Shown: positions 28,286-38,954 of the stretch, piece after piece
How positions within the stretch are numbered: position 1 is the first letter of the stretch
Layout of the letters: each line of letters starts with the position of its first letter
From: Rhodoblastus sp963703385
GTDB taxonomy: Bacteria; Pseudomonadota; Alphaproteobacteria; Rhizobiales; Beijerinckiaceae
Assembly: GCA_963703385.1 (NCBI GenBank)
Contig: OY969816.1
Coordinates: 3,410,001 to 3,474,000 of the forward strand
DNA: 64,000 nt
Direction of reading: 5' to 3'
Position numbers and translations under genes: made by a program
The notes under the pieces: model-generated
Databases searched by the model: none
Told to the model about the DNA's origin: nothing
Seen by the model: only the letters and a program-made list of their open reading frames with translations

Positions 28286-28364
28286 CCCACGCCTCTATCG
28301 TTCACTAGACATATTGCTAGCGCGCGCGCCGTGGAAAGGAAACCCGCAATCGGTGAAAGAACCC

Positions 28365-29243
28365 TCAGGCGCCCGCGATGGCGTCGGCGATCGCAACCGT
28401 CCGGCGCGCCATATCCCCATGCAGACGTTCGACCATTTTGCCGTCGATCTGCAAGACGCCCTTCGAGGCGTTTTCGGGCAGGTCGAAGACCTCGATGATC
28501 CTGCGGGCGAAGGCGACTTCCGCTTCCGACGGCGCGAAAACCTCGTTGCAGATCGCGACCTGGTTCGGATGGATCAAGGTCTTGCCGTCCATCCCGAGAT
28601 CGCGGCCTTGTTCGCATTCGGCGCGGAAGCCGGCCTCGTCGGAGAAATCGTTGTAGACGCCGTCGACAATATCGACGCCATGCGCCCGCGCGGCGGCGAC
28701 GCAGATCGACAGATAGGCCAGCATGGAGGGGCGGCCGGGCGTCAGGCGCGCGCGGGTTTCCTTGGCGATGTCATTGGTCCCCATGACCAGCGCGGCGAGC
28801 CGGGAGCTGGGATCGATCGCGGTGCGAACGATGTAATCGGCGTTGAGAATGGCGACCGGCGTCTCCATCATCGCCCAGATCCGCGTGTGGTCGGGCGCGC
28901 CGGCGTCGCGCATCGCCATGGCGGCGATCATGATGTCGCCCGGCGCAGAGACCTTGGGCAGCAGGATGGCGTCCGGACCGGCCTGGGCGGCGGCGGCGAG
29001 ATCCTCCTTGCCCCACGGCGTCATCGGGCCGTTGACGCGAATCACCACTTCGCGGCGGCCGAAACCGCCCGCCTTGACCGCGGCCGTCACCTGGCTGCGG
29101 GCCAGTTCCTTGGCGTCGGGCGCGACCGCGTCCTCCAGATCGAGGATCAGGGCGTCGGCGGCGATGGTCTTGGCCTTTTCCAGCGCGCGCGCGTTCGATC
29201 CCGGCATATAGAGGACGCTGCGGCGGGGACGAAGGCGGGTCAT
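28365..29243 (-). CDS. HpcH/HpaI-family CoA-ester lyase (CitE-like; malyl-CoA thioesterase or lyase)
   Basis: A 292-residue CitE-superfamily TIM-barrel enzyme. It shows RRSVLYMPGSNARALEKA (CoA/substrate loop), ADALILDLEDAVAPDAKE with the Mg-binding acid, EVVIRVNG, and IWAMMETPVAILNA. It resembles Mcl2-type (3S)-malyl-CoA thioesterase and other CitE-like lyases more than the Mcl1 (beta-methylmalyl-CoA lyase) N-terminus, so the exact reaction is open; either fits the ethylmalonyl-CoA pathway shown by ccr and ecm. ATG 29243 is the family start; the frame extends to 29450 with unrelated residues that overlap the divergent carbonic anhydrase gene. Confidence 0.85.
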   Translation of the reverse strand: MTRLRPRRSVLYMPGSNARALEKAKTIAADALILDLEDAVAPDAKELARSQVTAAVKAGGFGRREVVIRVNGPMTPWGKEDLAAAAQAGPDAILLPKVSAPGDIMIAAMAMRDAGAPDHTRIWAMMETPVAILNADYIVRTAIDPSSRLAALVMGTNDIAKETRARLTPGRPSMLAYLSICVAAARAHGVDIVDGVYNDFSDEAGFRAECEQGRDLGMDGKTLIHPNQVAICNEVFAPSEAEVAFARRIIEVFDLPENASKGVLQIDGKMVERLHGDMARRTVAIADAIAGA

Positions 29244-29427
29244 GGCGGCTCCCTTAAGGATTTTCGCAGTGCACCATAATGTTTCCCGGAAAGCCACGCC
29301 ATTCGCCTTTCGACGCTTTTCTTGAGCCTTCGGCCCCAGTTCTTCGACGAAGGGAAGCATTGCCCTCGATGCCGCAATGCGGCAAGAGTTGGCGGCGCGG
29401 GCGCCGTTGCGCCCTGACGGGGAAGCA

Positions 29428-30123
29428 ATGGACGAAGTCAAATTTCCCAAACGCCTCGCCGAAGGCTATGAGAATTTCCTGAGCGGACGTTTTCCGCATG
29501 AGCGCGATCGTTACGAGGAACTGGCGCAACAGGGCCAGAGCCCGGAAATCCTGCTGATCGGCTGTTGCGACTCCCGCGTTTCGCCGGAACTGATCTTCGA
29601 CGCCGGGCCGGGCGAAATGTTCGTGCTTCGCAATGTCGCCAATCTCGTGCCGCCCTATCAGCCGAACGATGATTACCACGGCACGTCGGCGGCGATCGAA
29701 TTCGCGGTCATGGGGCTGAAGGTCAAGCATGTCGTGGTGATGGGCCACGCCCAGTGCGGCGGCGTGAAAGCCTTCGCCGAAATGCAGCGCGATCCCTATA
29801 TGCGGCCGTTGGCGCCCGGCGATTTCATCGGCCGCTGGATCAAGCTGCTCGGGCCGGCGGCGGAAAAGATCGGCGATCCGACCGAGCCCCTGAATTCATG
29901 GTCGGAACGGCTGGCCTGGGAATCGATCCGGCAGAGCATCGCCAATTTGCGCAGCTTTCCCTATATCGCGACGCTCGAAAGCCGTGGCTGGCTGACTTTG
30001 CACGGCGCCTATTTCGGGGTGGCCGGCGGGGAATTGACGGTCCTCGACGAAAAGGACGGCGCCTTCCGCCAGGTATCCGCCGAGGCGCATAAAAAGGCGT
30101 TCGGCAAGACGCCAAGGTTCTGA
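29428..30123 (+). CDS. Beta-class carbonic anhydrase
   Basis: A 231-residue beta-carbonic anhydrase interconverting CO2 and bicarbonate. Zinc ligands and the Asp/Arg dyad lie in GCCDSRVSPE (Cys46, Asp48, Arg50) and GHAQCGGVKAF (His and Cys spaced HxxC). GGGGAAG precedes the ATG at 29428. Bicarbonate supply is pertinent because crotonyl-CoA carboxylase/reductase (51-52 kb) fixes CO2; the link is inference. The gene is divergent from the CoA-ester lyase and convergent with asd, with a shared terminator. Confidence 0.96.
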   Translation: MDEVKFPKRLAEGYENFLSGRFPHERDRYEELAQQGQSPEILLIGCCDSRVSPELIFDAGPGEMFVLRNVANLVPPYQPNDDYHGTSAAIEFAVMGLKVKHVVVMGHAQCGGVKAFAEMQRDPYMRPLAPGDFIGRWIKLLGPAAEKIGDPTEPLNSWSERLAWESIRQSIANLRSFPYIATLESRGWLTLHGAYFGVAGGELTVLDEKDGAFRQVSAEAHKKAFGKTPRF

Positions 30124-30142
30124 GCGCCAATCCTTCAAAAAG

Positions 30143-30167
30143 AAAACGCCGGGTTTCCCCGGCGTTT
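30143..30167. terminator. Bidirectional terminator between carbonic anhydrase and asd
   Basis: AAAACGCCGGG and CCCGGCGTTTT form a strong hairpin with a short TTTC loop. The A and T ends serve both convergent genes. Confidence 0.9.
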
Positions 30168-30172
30168 TGGTC

Positions 30173-31208
30173 TCAGGCGGCCTTCCGCTTCGGCGTAAGA
30201 AGCTTGCGGTTGATCAGCGCTTCCGCGATCTGCACCGCGTTCAGCGCCGCGCCCTTGCGCAGATTGTCGGACACGCACCAGAAGGCGAGGCCGTTCTCGA
30301 CGGTGGCGTCCTCACGGATGCGCGAGATATAGGTGGCGTCCTCGCCCGCCGCCTCGTGCGGGGTGATGTAGCCGCCGGGCTCGTGCTTGTCGATCACCAG
30401 CACGCCGGGGGCCTCGCGCAGGATTTTCCGCGCCTCGTCGGCGGTGACGGGCTTTTCGAACTCCACATTCACCGATTTCGGAATGAGAGATGAACACCGG
30501 CACCCGCACGCAGGTCGCGGTCAGCTTGATCTTGGGGTCGAGAATCTTCTTGGTCTCCGCCATCATCTTCCACTCTTCCTTCGTAAAACCGTCTTCCATG
30601 AAGACGTCGATCTGGGGAATGATGTTGAAGGCGATGCGCTTGGGGAACTTCTTGTTTTCGACCTGATCGGAGACGAAAACCGCGCGGGTCTGGGCGAAGA
30701 GTTCGTCCATCGCCTCCTTGCCGGCGCCGGAAACCGACTGATAGGTCGAAACCACGACCCTTTTGATGCCGAAATGGTCGTGCAGCGGCTTGAGCGCCAC
30801 GACGAGCTGCGCCGTCGAGCAGTTCGGATTGGCGATGATGTTCTTCCTGCGAAAACCTTTCAGCGCGTCGGCGTTGACCTCCGGCACCACCAGCGGCACG
30901 TCGGAATCATAGCGCCAGGCCGAGGAATTATCGATGACGACGCAGTTTTTCGCGCCGATCTTCGGCGACCATTCCTTGGAAATGGCGCCGCCGGCCGACA
31001 TCAGGGCGATGTCGCAGTCGGAAAAGTCGAACGTGTCGAGGTGCTTGCATTTGAGGATCTTGTCGCCGTAGGAGACTTCCGTGCCGATCGAGCGCGACGA
31101 CGCCAGCGCCACGACCTCGTCCGCCGGGAACTGACGTTCGGCCAGAATATCCAACATTTCGCGGCCCACATTGCCCGTGGCGCCGACGACAGCGACCTTG
31201 TACCCCAT
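30173..31208 (-). pseudogene. asd: Aspartate-semialdehyde dehydrogenase, one frameshift
   Basis: Asd reduces aspartyl phosphate to the semialdehyde on the route to lysine, diaminopimelate, threonine and methionine. From ATG 31208 the frame shows MGYKVAVVGATGNVGREMLD, the catalytic Cys in NPNCSTAQLVVALKPL and then VFISHSE. It slips at TTT 30476-30478: the remainder is in another frame (VNVEFEKPVTADEARKIL to GAALNAVQIAEALINR, stop 30173). Removing one A from the minus-strand GAAATCG gives HSESVNVEFEKP, the usual family sequence. Since the enzyme is normally essential for wall synthesis, a homopolymer sequencing error is the likelier explanation. Confidence 0.93.
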
Positions 31209-31297
31209 CGTCCTCTCCTGAAATTGCTCGCGGACTGCCTAGCGCAATGCGCGATCAAGGGCAATGTGTCTTTGGCGGCCGGGGTTCACCGGAAGGT

Positions 31298-31786
31298 TCA
31301 GTCGCGCGCCGCCGCCTGTTGCGCGATATAGGCTTTCAGCCGCGCCGCCGCCTGGGCGCGTACGCGCGCCTTGATGATCGGCGACCAGCCGATGAGCCGT
31401 CCCGGCAAACCAAGCGCCTGGCTGGCCCAGCGATAGAAGGAAAACTTGTCCCGATGGCGGCGGATCAGCCCATTTTCGACGTCGAGCGTCGCTGTAACGA
31501 CATTGACCACCGGCAGGCCGGTGCGGGAGAAACGATAGCGCGCCGTCCAGCGCACAACGGCCTGCCGCAGGGAGTTCGAAAGAATTTCATGATCGACCGC
31601 AAGGTCGGAGCCCGAGGAAAACAGCATCGCCCACATGGCGCGGGCGTGGGCGGCGTCGAGATCGGGAAAGATCGGATCGGAAAAATGCGCGTCGTCGGCG
31701 TAAAGCGCGCCCATCGTCCTGGCGTCGCGCGCGGACAAGGCGGTGTAAAAGGCTTTGGCGACCTGTCCGGCGTCTTGCTCAGCCAT
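31298..31786 (-). CDS. NTF2/SnoaL-like domain protein
   Basis: A 162-residue protein with a nuclear transport factor 2-type cone fold: VAKAFYTALSARDARTMGALYADDAHFSDP at the N-terminus and the closing strands with VENGLIRRHRDKFSFYRWASQALG. Such proteins include isomerases and many binding proteins; no catalytic pair can be assigned, and the function is unknown. ATG 31786 overlaps the end of the pseudouridine synthase gene by 8 bases, so the two are translationally coupled. Confidence 0.85.
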   Translation of the reverse strand: MAEQDAGQVAKAFYTALSARDARTMGALYADDAHFSDPIFPDLDAAHARAMWAMLFSSGSDLAVDHEILSNSLRQAVVRWTARYRFSRTGLPVVNVVTATLDVENGLIRRHRDKFSFYRWASQALGLPGRLIGWSPIIKARVRAQAAARLKAYIAQQAAARD

Positions 31787-32525
31787 CGGCGTCGTCCTCG
31801 CCGGGCGCTTGCGGGGCGGGCCCGGGCGGCTCGCCGGCAAAACCGCAGGCCTGCAACAAATCCAGCATATGGCCCGGCGCCGGCGCGCGAATATCGATCG
31901 GCGCCTTGTTCTTGTATAGTGGCACGCTCACGCTTCGGGCGTGCAGATGCAGGCCGGGCCCACCGACACGCGGACCGGTCCCGTAAACGGGATCGCCGAC
32001 AATGGGAAAGCCGGATGCGGCGCAATGGACGCGCAATTGATGCGTGCGTCCCGTCAGCGGCTCCAGTCCGAGCCAGGCGATGGGCCGTCCCTGTGCGTCC
32101 GCGGCGCGGCCAAGCACTTTCCAGCGTGTTTGCGCGCTCTGGCCGAGCAGATCGACCTTCATCCACCAGCCGCGCGTGGCGTCGAGGCGGCCAAGCGGCA
32201 GGTCGATCAGCCCTTCCTCTTCCGCCGGCCCGCCCAAAACCACCGCCCAGTAAAGCTTGTCGATTTTGCGCTGTTTGAACAGAAGCATCAGCTTTTCCAG
32301 CGCCTTGCGATGGCGCCCGAGCACGAGGCAGCCGGACGTGTCCCTGTCCAGCCGATGGGCCAGTGCGGGGGCGCGCGGCAGGCCGAAACGCAAGTGAACA
32401 AAATCTTGTTCGAAATTTTCGCCGCCCTTGGGCCCGCGATGGACCGGCAAGCCCGCCGGCTTGTCGAGGACCAATATCAGTCCGTCGCGAAAAAGTAGTC
32501 GTGCATAAATCTCTTCCGGCGTCAT
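31779..32525 (-). CDS. RluA-family RNA pseudouridine synthase
   Basis: A 248-residue single-domain pseudouridine synthase without an S4 domain. The catalytic Asp is in LAHRLDRDTSGCLVLGR; further family segments are LILVLDKPAGLPVHRGP near the N-terminus and PLTGRTHQLRVHCAASGFPIVGDPVYG. The RNA target (rRNA or tRNA position) cannot be told from the sequence. The C-terminal tail is Pro/Gly-rich. It is divergent from ftsY and coupled to the NTF2-like gene downstream. Confidence 0.93.
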   Translation of the reverse strand: MTPEEIYARLLFRDGLILVLDKPAGLPVHRGPKGGENFEQDFVHLRFGLPRAPALAHRLDRDTSGCLVLGRHRKALEKLMLLFKQRKIDKLYWAVVLGGPAEEEGLIDLPLGRLDATRGWWMKVDLLGQSAQTRWKVLGRAADAQGRPIAWLGLEPLTGRTHQLRVHCAASGFPIVGDPVYGTGPRVGGPGLHLHARSVSVPLYKNKAPIDIRAPAPGHMLDLLQACGFAGEPPGPAPQAPGEDDADG

Positions 32526-32644
32526 GCGGGACAGGCTATCGAGAGGGGACGAGGATTTTGCGCTTCGGGCGTCATGGCCGCTTATCGCAAAATCGCAAGG
32601 ATTTGAGAAGGGCGCGGGCCCTCATCGGAACAAGACGGAGGCGC

Positions 32645-33790
32645 ATGAGCGCGGAATCGAAAGACAAGGCCGGCTTCCTCGGACGCCTGTTCAAGATGCG
32701 GCATGCGGAGGACTCGTTCTGGGAGCCCCAGCCCGAGACCGCCGAAGAGGCCCATCCCGTTGCAGCGCCAGAGCCCGCGCCAGAGCCCGCGCCAGAGCCT
32801 GTCGCGGAAATCGCGCCCGAACCGGCGCGTGAGCCGGTTCCGGAACCCGCGCCGGCGCAAAAATTGAGCTGGTGGTCGCGGCTTCGGCACGGCCTGGCGC
32901 GGTCCTCTTCGTCGATCGCCCAGGGCGTCGCCGATATTTTCACCAAGAAAAAGCTTTCCGCCGACATGCTGGAGGATCTGGAGGACGTGCTGGTGCGCGC
33001 CGATCTCGGCGTCGGCGCCGCGACCCGGATCGCGGCCCTGGTCGGCAAGGGCCGTTACGACAAGCAGATCGCGCCGGAGGAAGTGCGCGCCATTCTCGCC
33101 GATGAGGTCGAGCGGGTGCTGGCGCCGGTCGCCCGTCCGCTGGAAATCGACGCCGCGAAAAAGCCCTTCGTCATTCTGGTGGTCGGCGTCAACGGCTCGG
33201 GCAAGACCACGACCATCGGCAAGCTTGCCGCCAAATTTTCGGACGAGGGAAAAAAACTCATGCTCGCCGCCGGCGACACTTTCCGCGCCGCCGCGATCGA
33301 GCAGCTCAAAATATGGGGCGGGCGCAAAAATGTCCCGGTGATCGCCCGCGAGCCGGGCGCCGACGCTGCGGGCCTCGCTTTCGACGCGATCAAGGCCGCC
33401 CAGGAACAGAATGTCGATGTGCTGATGATGGATACGGCGGGACGCCTGCAAAACCGCACCGAGCTGATGGCCGAGCTGGAAAAGATCGTGCGGGTGATGA
33501 AAAAGATCGATGCGGAAGCGCCGCACGCCGTTCTTCTGGTGCTGGACGCGACGGTGGGCCAGAACGCCTTGAGTCAGGTCGAGATTTTCGGCCGGACGGC
33601 GGGGGTGACCGGCCTGGTCATGACCAAGCTCGACGGCACCGCGCGGGGCGGGATTCTGGTGGCGATCGCCGAAAAATTCGGCCTGCCGGTCCATTTCATC
33701 GGCGTCGGCGAACAGGCCGACGATCTGGAGCCATTCACCGCCCGCGATTTCGCCCGCGCCATCGCCGGTTTCGAGGAGGAAAACGCTTGA
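32645..33790 (+). CDS. ftsY: Signal recognition particle receptor FtsY
   Basis: A 381-residue FtsY, the SRP-receptor GTPase that brings ribosome-nascent chains to the translocon. An acidic Pro/Glu/Ala N-terminal region (about 22-75; a short DNA tandem repeat encodes EPAPEPAPEP near 32770-32805) is followed by the N helical bundle and G domain: GVNGSGKTTTIGKLAAKF (G1), MMDTAGRLQNRTEL (G3) and TKLDGTARGG (G4). ATG 32645 follows ACGGAGGC. The TGA stop overlaps the TTG start of yciB. This ftsY/yciB order is common in Hyphomicrobiales. Confidence 0.97.
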   Translation: MSAESKDKAGFLGRLFKMRHAEDSFWEPQPETAEEAHPVAAPEPAPEPAPEPVAEIAPEPAREPVPEPAPAQKLSWWSRLRHGLARSSSSIAQGVADIFTKKKLSADMLEDLEDVLVRADLGVGAATRIAALVGKGRYDKQIAPEEVRAILADEVERVLAPVARPLEIDAAKKPFVILVVGVNGSGKTTTIGKLAAKFSDEGKKLMLAAGDTFRAAAIEQLKIWGGRKNVPVIAREPGADAAGLAFDAIKAAQEQNVDVLMMDTAGRLQNRTELMAELEKIVRVMKKIDAEAPHAVLLVLDATVGQNALSQVEIFGRTAGVTGLVMTKLDGTARGGILVAIAEKFGLPVHFIGVGEQADDLEPFTARDFARAIAGFEEENA

Positions 33791-34446
33791 GCCCCGCGAC
33801 GTCCGCCGAACAGCCAAAAAAGAAACTCGATCCGACGCTGAAACTGGTGCTGGAAATTGGGCCATTGGTTCTGTTTTTTCTCGCCAATTCCAGGCCGGCC
33901 CTGTTCCACGGGCTGGTCGGGCCGTTCCTGCCGGCTGGGCTCACGCCGGAAAAGACCGCGATCCTGACCGCGACCGGGGTTTTGATGATCGCGGCGGTCG
34001 CAGCCCTCCTGGTCTCGTGGTTTCTGACCCGCCATCTGCCGATCATGCCGGTGGTCACCGCGCTCGCGGTTCTGGTTTTCGGCGCGCTGACCTTCGTCTT
34101 TCAGGACAAGAGTTTCATTCAGATCAAGCTGACCATCGTCGATTGCCTGTTTGGCGCGGCCTTGCTTGGCGGCCTCGCCTTGGGCAAGCTTTTGCTGCCG
34201 GTCGTGTTCGACAGCGTGATGCATCTGGACGAGGCCGGCTGGCGCAAGCTGACGATTCGCTGGGGCCTGTTCTTCTTTGCTCTCGCCGGGCTGAATGAAA
34301 TCCTGCGCCATTCGCTCGACTGGGACAATTGGGTGAAATTCAAGACTTTTGGCGTTCTGCCGCTGACGGTGGTCTTTGCCTTGGCCCAGACATCGGTGAT
34401 TTTAAAGCATGAGATCAAGCCGGAGGCGGATACGGAGCATTTTTGA
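33787..34446 (+). CDS. yciB: Inner-membrane septation protein A (YciB/IspZ family)
   Basis: A 219-residue polytopic membrane protein with about five to six helices; family marks are VLEIGPLVLFFLANSRPALF, FGALTFVFQDKSFIQIKLTIVD and RWGLFFFALAGLNEILRHSLDWDNWVKFK. YciB proteins affect cell division and envelope synthesis; mechanism unsettled. A TTG at 33787 overlapping the ftsY stop (TTGA) is the best start, since no ATG lies before the first helix. Its TGA overlaps the ATG of the DUF4160 gene. Confidence 0.92.
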   Translation: MSPATSAEQPKKKLDPTLKLVLEIGPLVLFFLANSRPALFHGLVGPFLPAGLTPEKTAILTATGVLMIAAVAALLVSWFLTRHLPIMPVVTALAVLVFGALTFVFQDKSFIQIKLTIVDCLFGAALLGGLALGKLLLPVVFDSVMHLDEAGWRKLTIRWGLFFFALAGLNEILRHSLDWDNWVKFKTFGVLPLTVVFALAQTSVILKHEIKPEADTEHF

Positions 34447-34626
34447 TGCCGACGGTTTTTCAATGGAATGGATTCAGATTCTTCTTTTTCTCGAACGAAG
34501 GCGCTCCTCGTGAGCCGATTCATATTCATGTTCGCAAGAGTAGCGGGATCGCCAAGTTTTGGCTCGCGCCAGTTTCATTGGCGTCGAGCGAGGGATTTGA
34601 TGCGCGGACCTTGCGCGAGCTGACTA
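34446..34626 (+). pseudogene. DUF4160 protein, 5' part, cut by an IS630-family insertion
   Basis: The first 60 codons of a DUF4160 gene (MPTVFQWNGFRFFFFSNEG, then EPIHIHVRKSSGIAKFWLAP and FDARTLRELT). The insertion sequence begins at 34627 inside the Lys codon; reading on into the element gives RAFPG and a stop at 34643. Taking the bases up to the left TA and resuming at 35690 restores one frame of 79 codons ending KIVEDHAALIERAWHEHFG. DUF4160 genes are usually paired with DUF2442, as here, and the pair has been suggested to be toxin-antitoxin-like; function is unproven. The ATG overlaps the yciB stop. Confidence 0.9.
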
Positions 34627-35687
34627 GAGCATTCCCCGGCTAACATGATCCATAGCCATCATGTCGGAAATAATTTGAGCATTCTGGTGGGCTGAACTCG
34701 TCGAGGATGGCGCCGATGCGGTCCCATAGTTTATCGACGGTTCTTTCCTTGGCTTTTCGCAGCAGGGCCTTGAGCTTGGCGAACATCATCTCGATGGGAT
34801 TGAGATCAGGCGAATATGGCGGCAGATACAGCAGCCTGGCGCCCGTGCTTTCGATGATCGTGCGCACGCCTGCAACCTTGTGAGCCGGCAGGTTGTCCAT
34901 GACGACAATGTCGCCTTCGGTCAGGGTTGGCGCGAGGTTCTGCTCAAGCCAGGCTTGGAAGATCACGCCGTTCATCGGCCGATCGACAACCAAGGGTGCG
35001 GTGATGGCGTCATTGCGCAACCCGGCCACGAAGGTCGTTGTTTTCCAGTGCCCATGCGGCGCGTAATCGACCAGACGCTTGCCCTTTTGGCAGCGTCCAC
35101 GCGTGCGCGTCATCTGGGTGTTTGTGCCGGTTTCATCGACGAAAACCAGTTTGTCCGGATCAAGCGCCAGTTGCGCCTCTTTCCATTCTTCGCGCGCCTT
35201 GGCCACGTCTTCCCGGTGCTGCTCGCTGGCGTGCAGCGTTTTTTTTATAGCTGAGTTTGTGGCGCTGAAAAAACCGCGCGATCGAGCTGTCTGTGGTTTT
35301 GCAATGAAGCTCTTCCAGAAGACGAGACTCAATCTCGGCTAGCGTGAGGTCGGGTTGGCGGGAGACCAAAGCCAACAACCATTCCGCATGGGCGTCCAGC
35401 GGTGATGGCCTCGCTTTCTTGCCGGGCTTTTCAGCAAAGCTGCCCGTCTCTTTAAAGCGCCTGAACCACTTTATCGCCGACGATTCAGAAACCAACAATT
35501 GCCGCGCCGCAGCCCGCCGCGACACCCCTCCTTCAACCAACGCAATCACACGCTTACGCAGATCGAAGGAATGGCCTCGCGACATCTTGCGCCCCCAAAT
35601 CAGAGAGAAGCGCAGATTCGCTCATTCCTGAGCATAAGGGAATCCCACCTCGTCAAAAATGCGAGTCAGAACATGCGGGGAATGCTC
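34627..35687. mobile_element. IS630-family insertion sequence (1061 bp) with TA target duplication
   Basis: The element is bounded by TA at 34625-34626 and TA at 35688-35689, the duplication typical of IS630/Tc1-mariner transposition. The ends are inverted: left GAGCATTCCCCGGCTAACAT, right (complement) GAGCATTCCCCGCATGTTCT, 12 bp identical. Inside, one transposase is read on the minus strand. It interrupts a DUF4160 gene, and the host frame on both sides is still intact, so the insertion looks recent. Confidence 0.93.
34640..35585 (-). CDS. IS630-family DDE transposase in two overlapping frames
   Basis: The first frame (ATG 35585 to 35160) carries the helix-turn-helix part: FDLRKRVIALVEGGVSRRAA, then SESSAIKWFRRFKETGSFAEKP. 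The second (to the TAG at 34640) carries the DDE catalytic domain: LVFVDETGTNTQMTR (first Asp), DIVVMDNLPAHKVAGV (second Asp) and LPPYSPDLNPIEMMFAKLK (Glu). The frames join at the A8 run 35239-35246 (minus strand): with A7 the protein reads SYKKTLHASEQHRED without a break. That could be transcriptional or ribosomal slippage, a disabling mutation, or a homopolymer sequencing error. Confidence 0.9.
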
Positions 35688-35689
35688 TA

Positions 35690-35748
35690 AGATCGTGGAA
35701 GATCATGCTGCGTTGATCGAAAGGGCTTGGCATGAGCATTTCGGCTAA
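35690..35748 (+). pseudogene. DUF4160 protein, 3' fragment
   Basis: The last 19 codons of the interrupted DUF4160 gene (IVEDHAALIERAWHEHFG, TAA at 35746). It starts directly after the right TA of the IS and overlaps the DUF2442 start by 17 bases, so expression of DUF2442 may depend on read-through of the IS or an internal promoter. Confidence 0.88.
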
Positions 35749-35980
35749 ATCACTGCGCTTCGACGAAAGCAGCATGTGGGTGGAACTGACCGATGGCCGG
35801 ACGCTCGGCGTTCCCCTCGCGTGGTTCCCGCGTCTGCTGCATGCGACGAGCGAACAGCTGTTGCGTTTCGAAATCAGCCCCGAGGGCTTGCACTGGGACG
35901 AGCTTGACGAGGATATTTCAATCGCGGGCCTGCTCGCCGGTCGCGGCGACCAGAGTCGTCGCGCGGCCGCCGCGGAATAG
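35732..35980 (+). CDS. DUF2442 protein
   Basis: An 82-residue DUF2442 protein with the family sequence DESSMWVELTDGRTLGVPLAWFPRLLHAT and LHWDELDEDISIAGLLAGRGD. DUF2442 is commonly encoded right after DUF4160, and the start of this gene overlaps the end of the DUF4160 fragment, which implies translational coupling before the IS arrived. The molecular role is unknown; an antitoxin-like or DNA-binding role has been suggested for the family but is not shown here. Confidence 0.9.
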   Translation: MSISAKSLRFDESSMWVELTDGRTLGVPLAWFPRLLHATSEQLLRFEISPEGLHWDELDEDISIAGLLAGRGDQSRRAAAAE

Positions 35981-36047
35981 CTTTTGATCTTCGAAACAAA
36001 AAAGCTGCGGAGCGGTGTCTTGGCGGCATAACCGGGAATGTGACGAC

Positions 36048-36065
36048 GCGCCCCGCGCGGGGCGC
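36048..36065 (-). terminator. GC-rich hairpin downstream of acnA
   Basis: GCGCCCC and GGGGCGC enclose GCGC, 10 bases past the acnA stop. No T-run follows, so intrinsic termination is uncertain. Confidence 0.4.
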
Positions 36066-36074
36066 GCCTGAAAG

Positions 36075-38801
<2,727 letters not shown>

Positions 38802-38954
38802 CGCTGGGAGATCCCGATGAAAGATGTGGCGGGGCGAGGAAAGCGGATGAGAGGCTTATAGATAAATCGGCGATCACACGCTACACAAACAAAAGTCAGA
38901 GCCCGGGCGCGCAAAAAAGGGGCGCCGCGTCGGCCGTCGGACCAGAAGGCCCCC

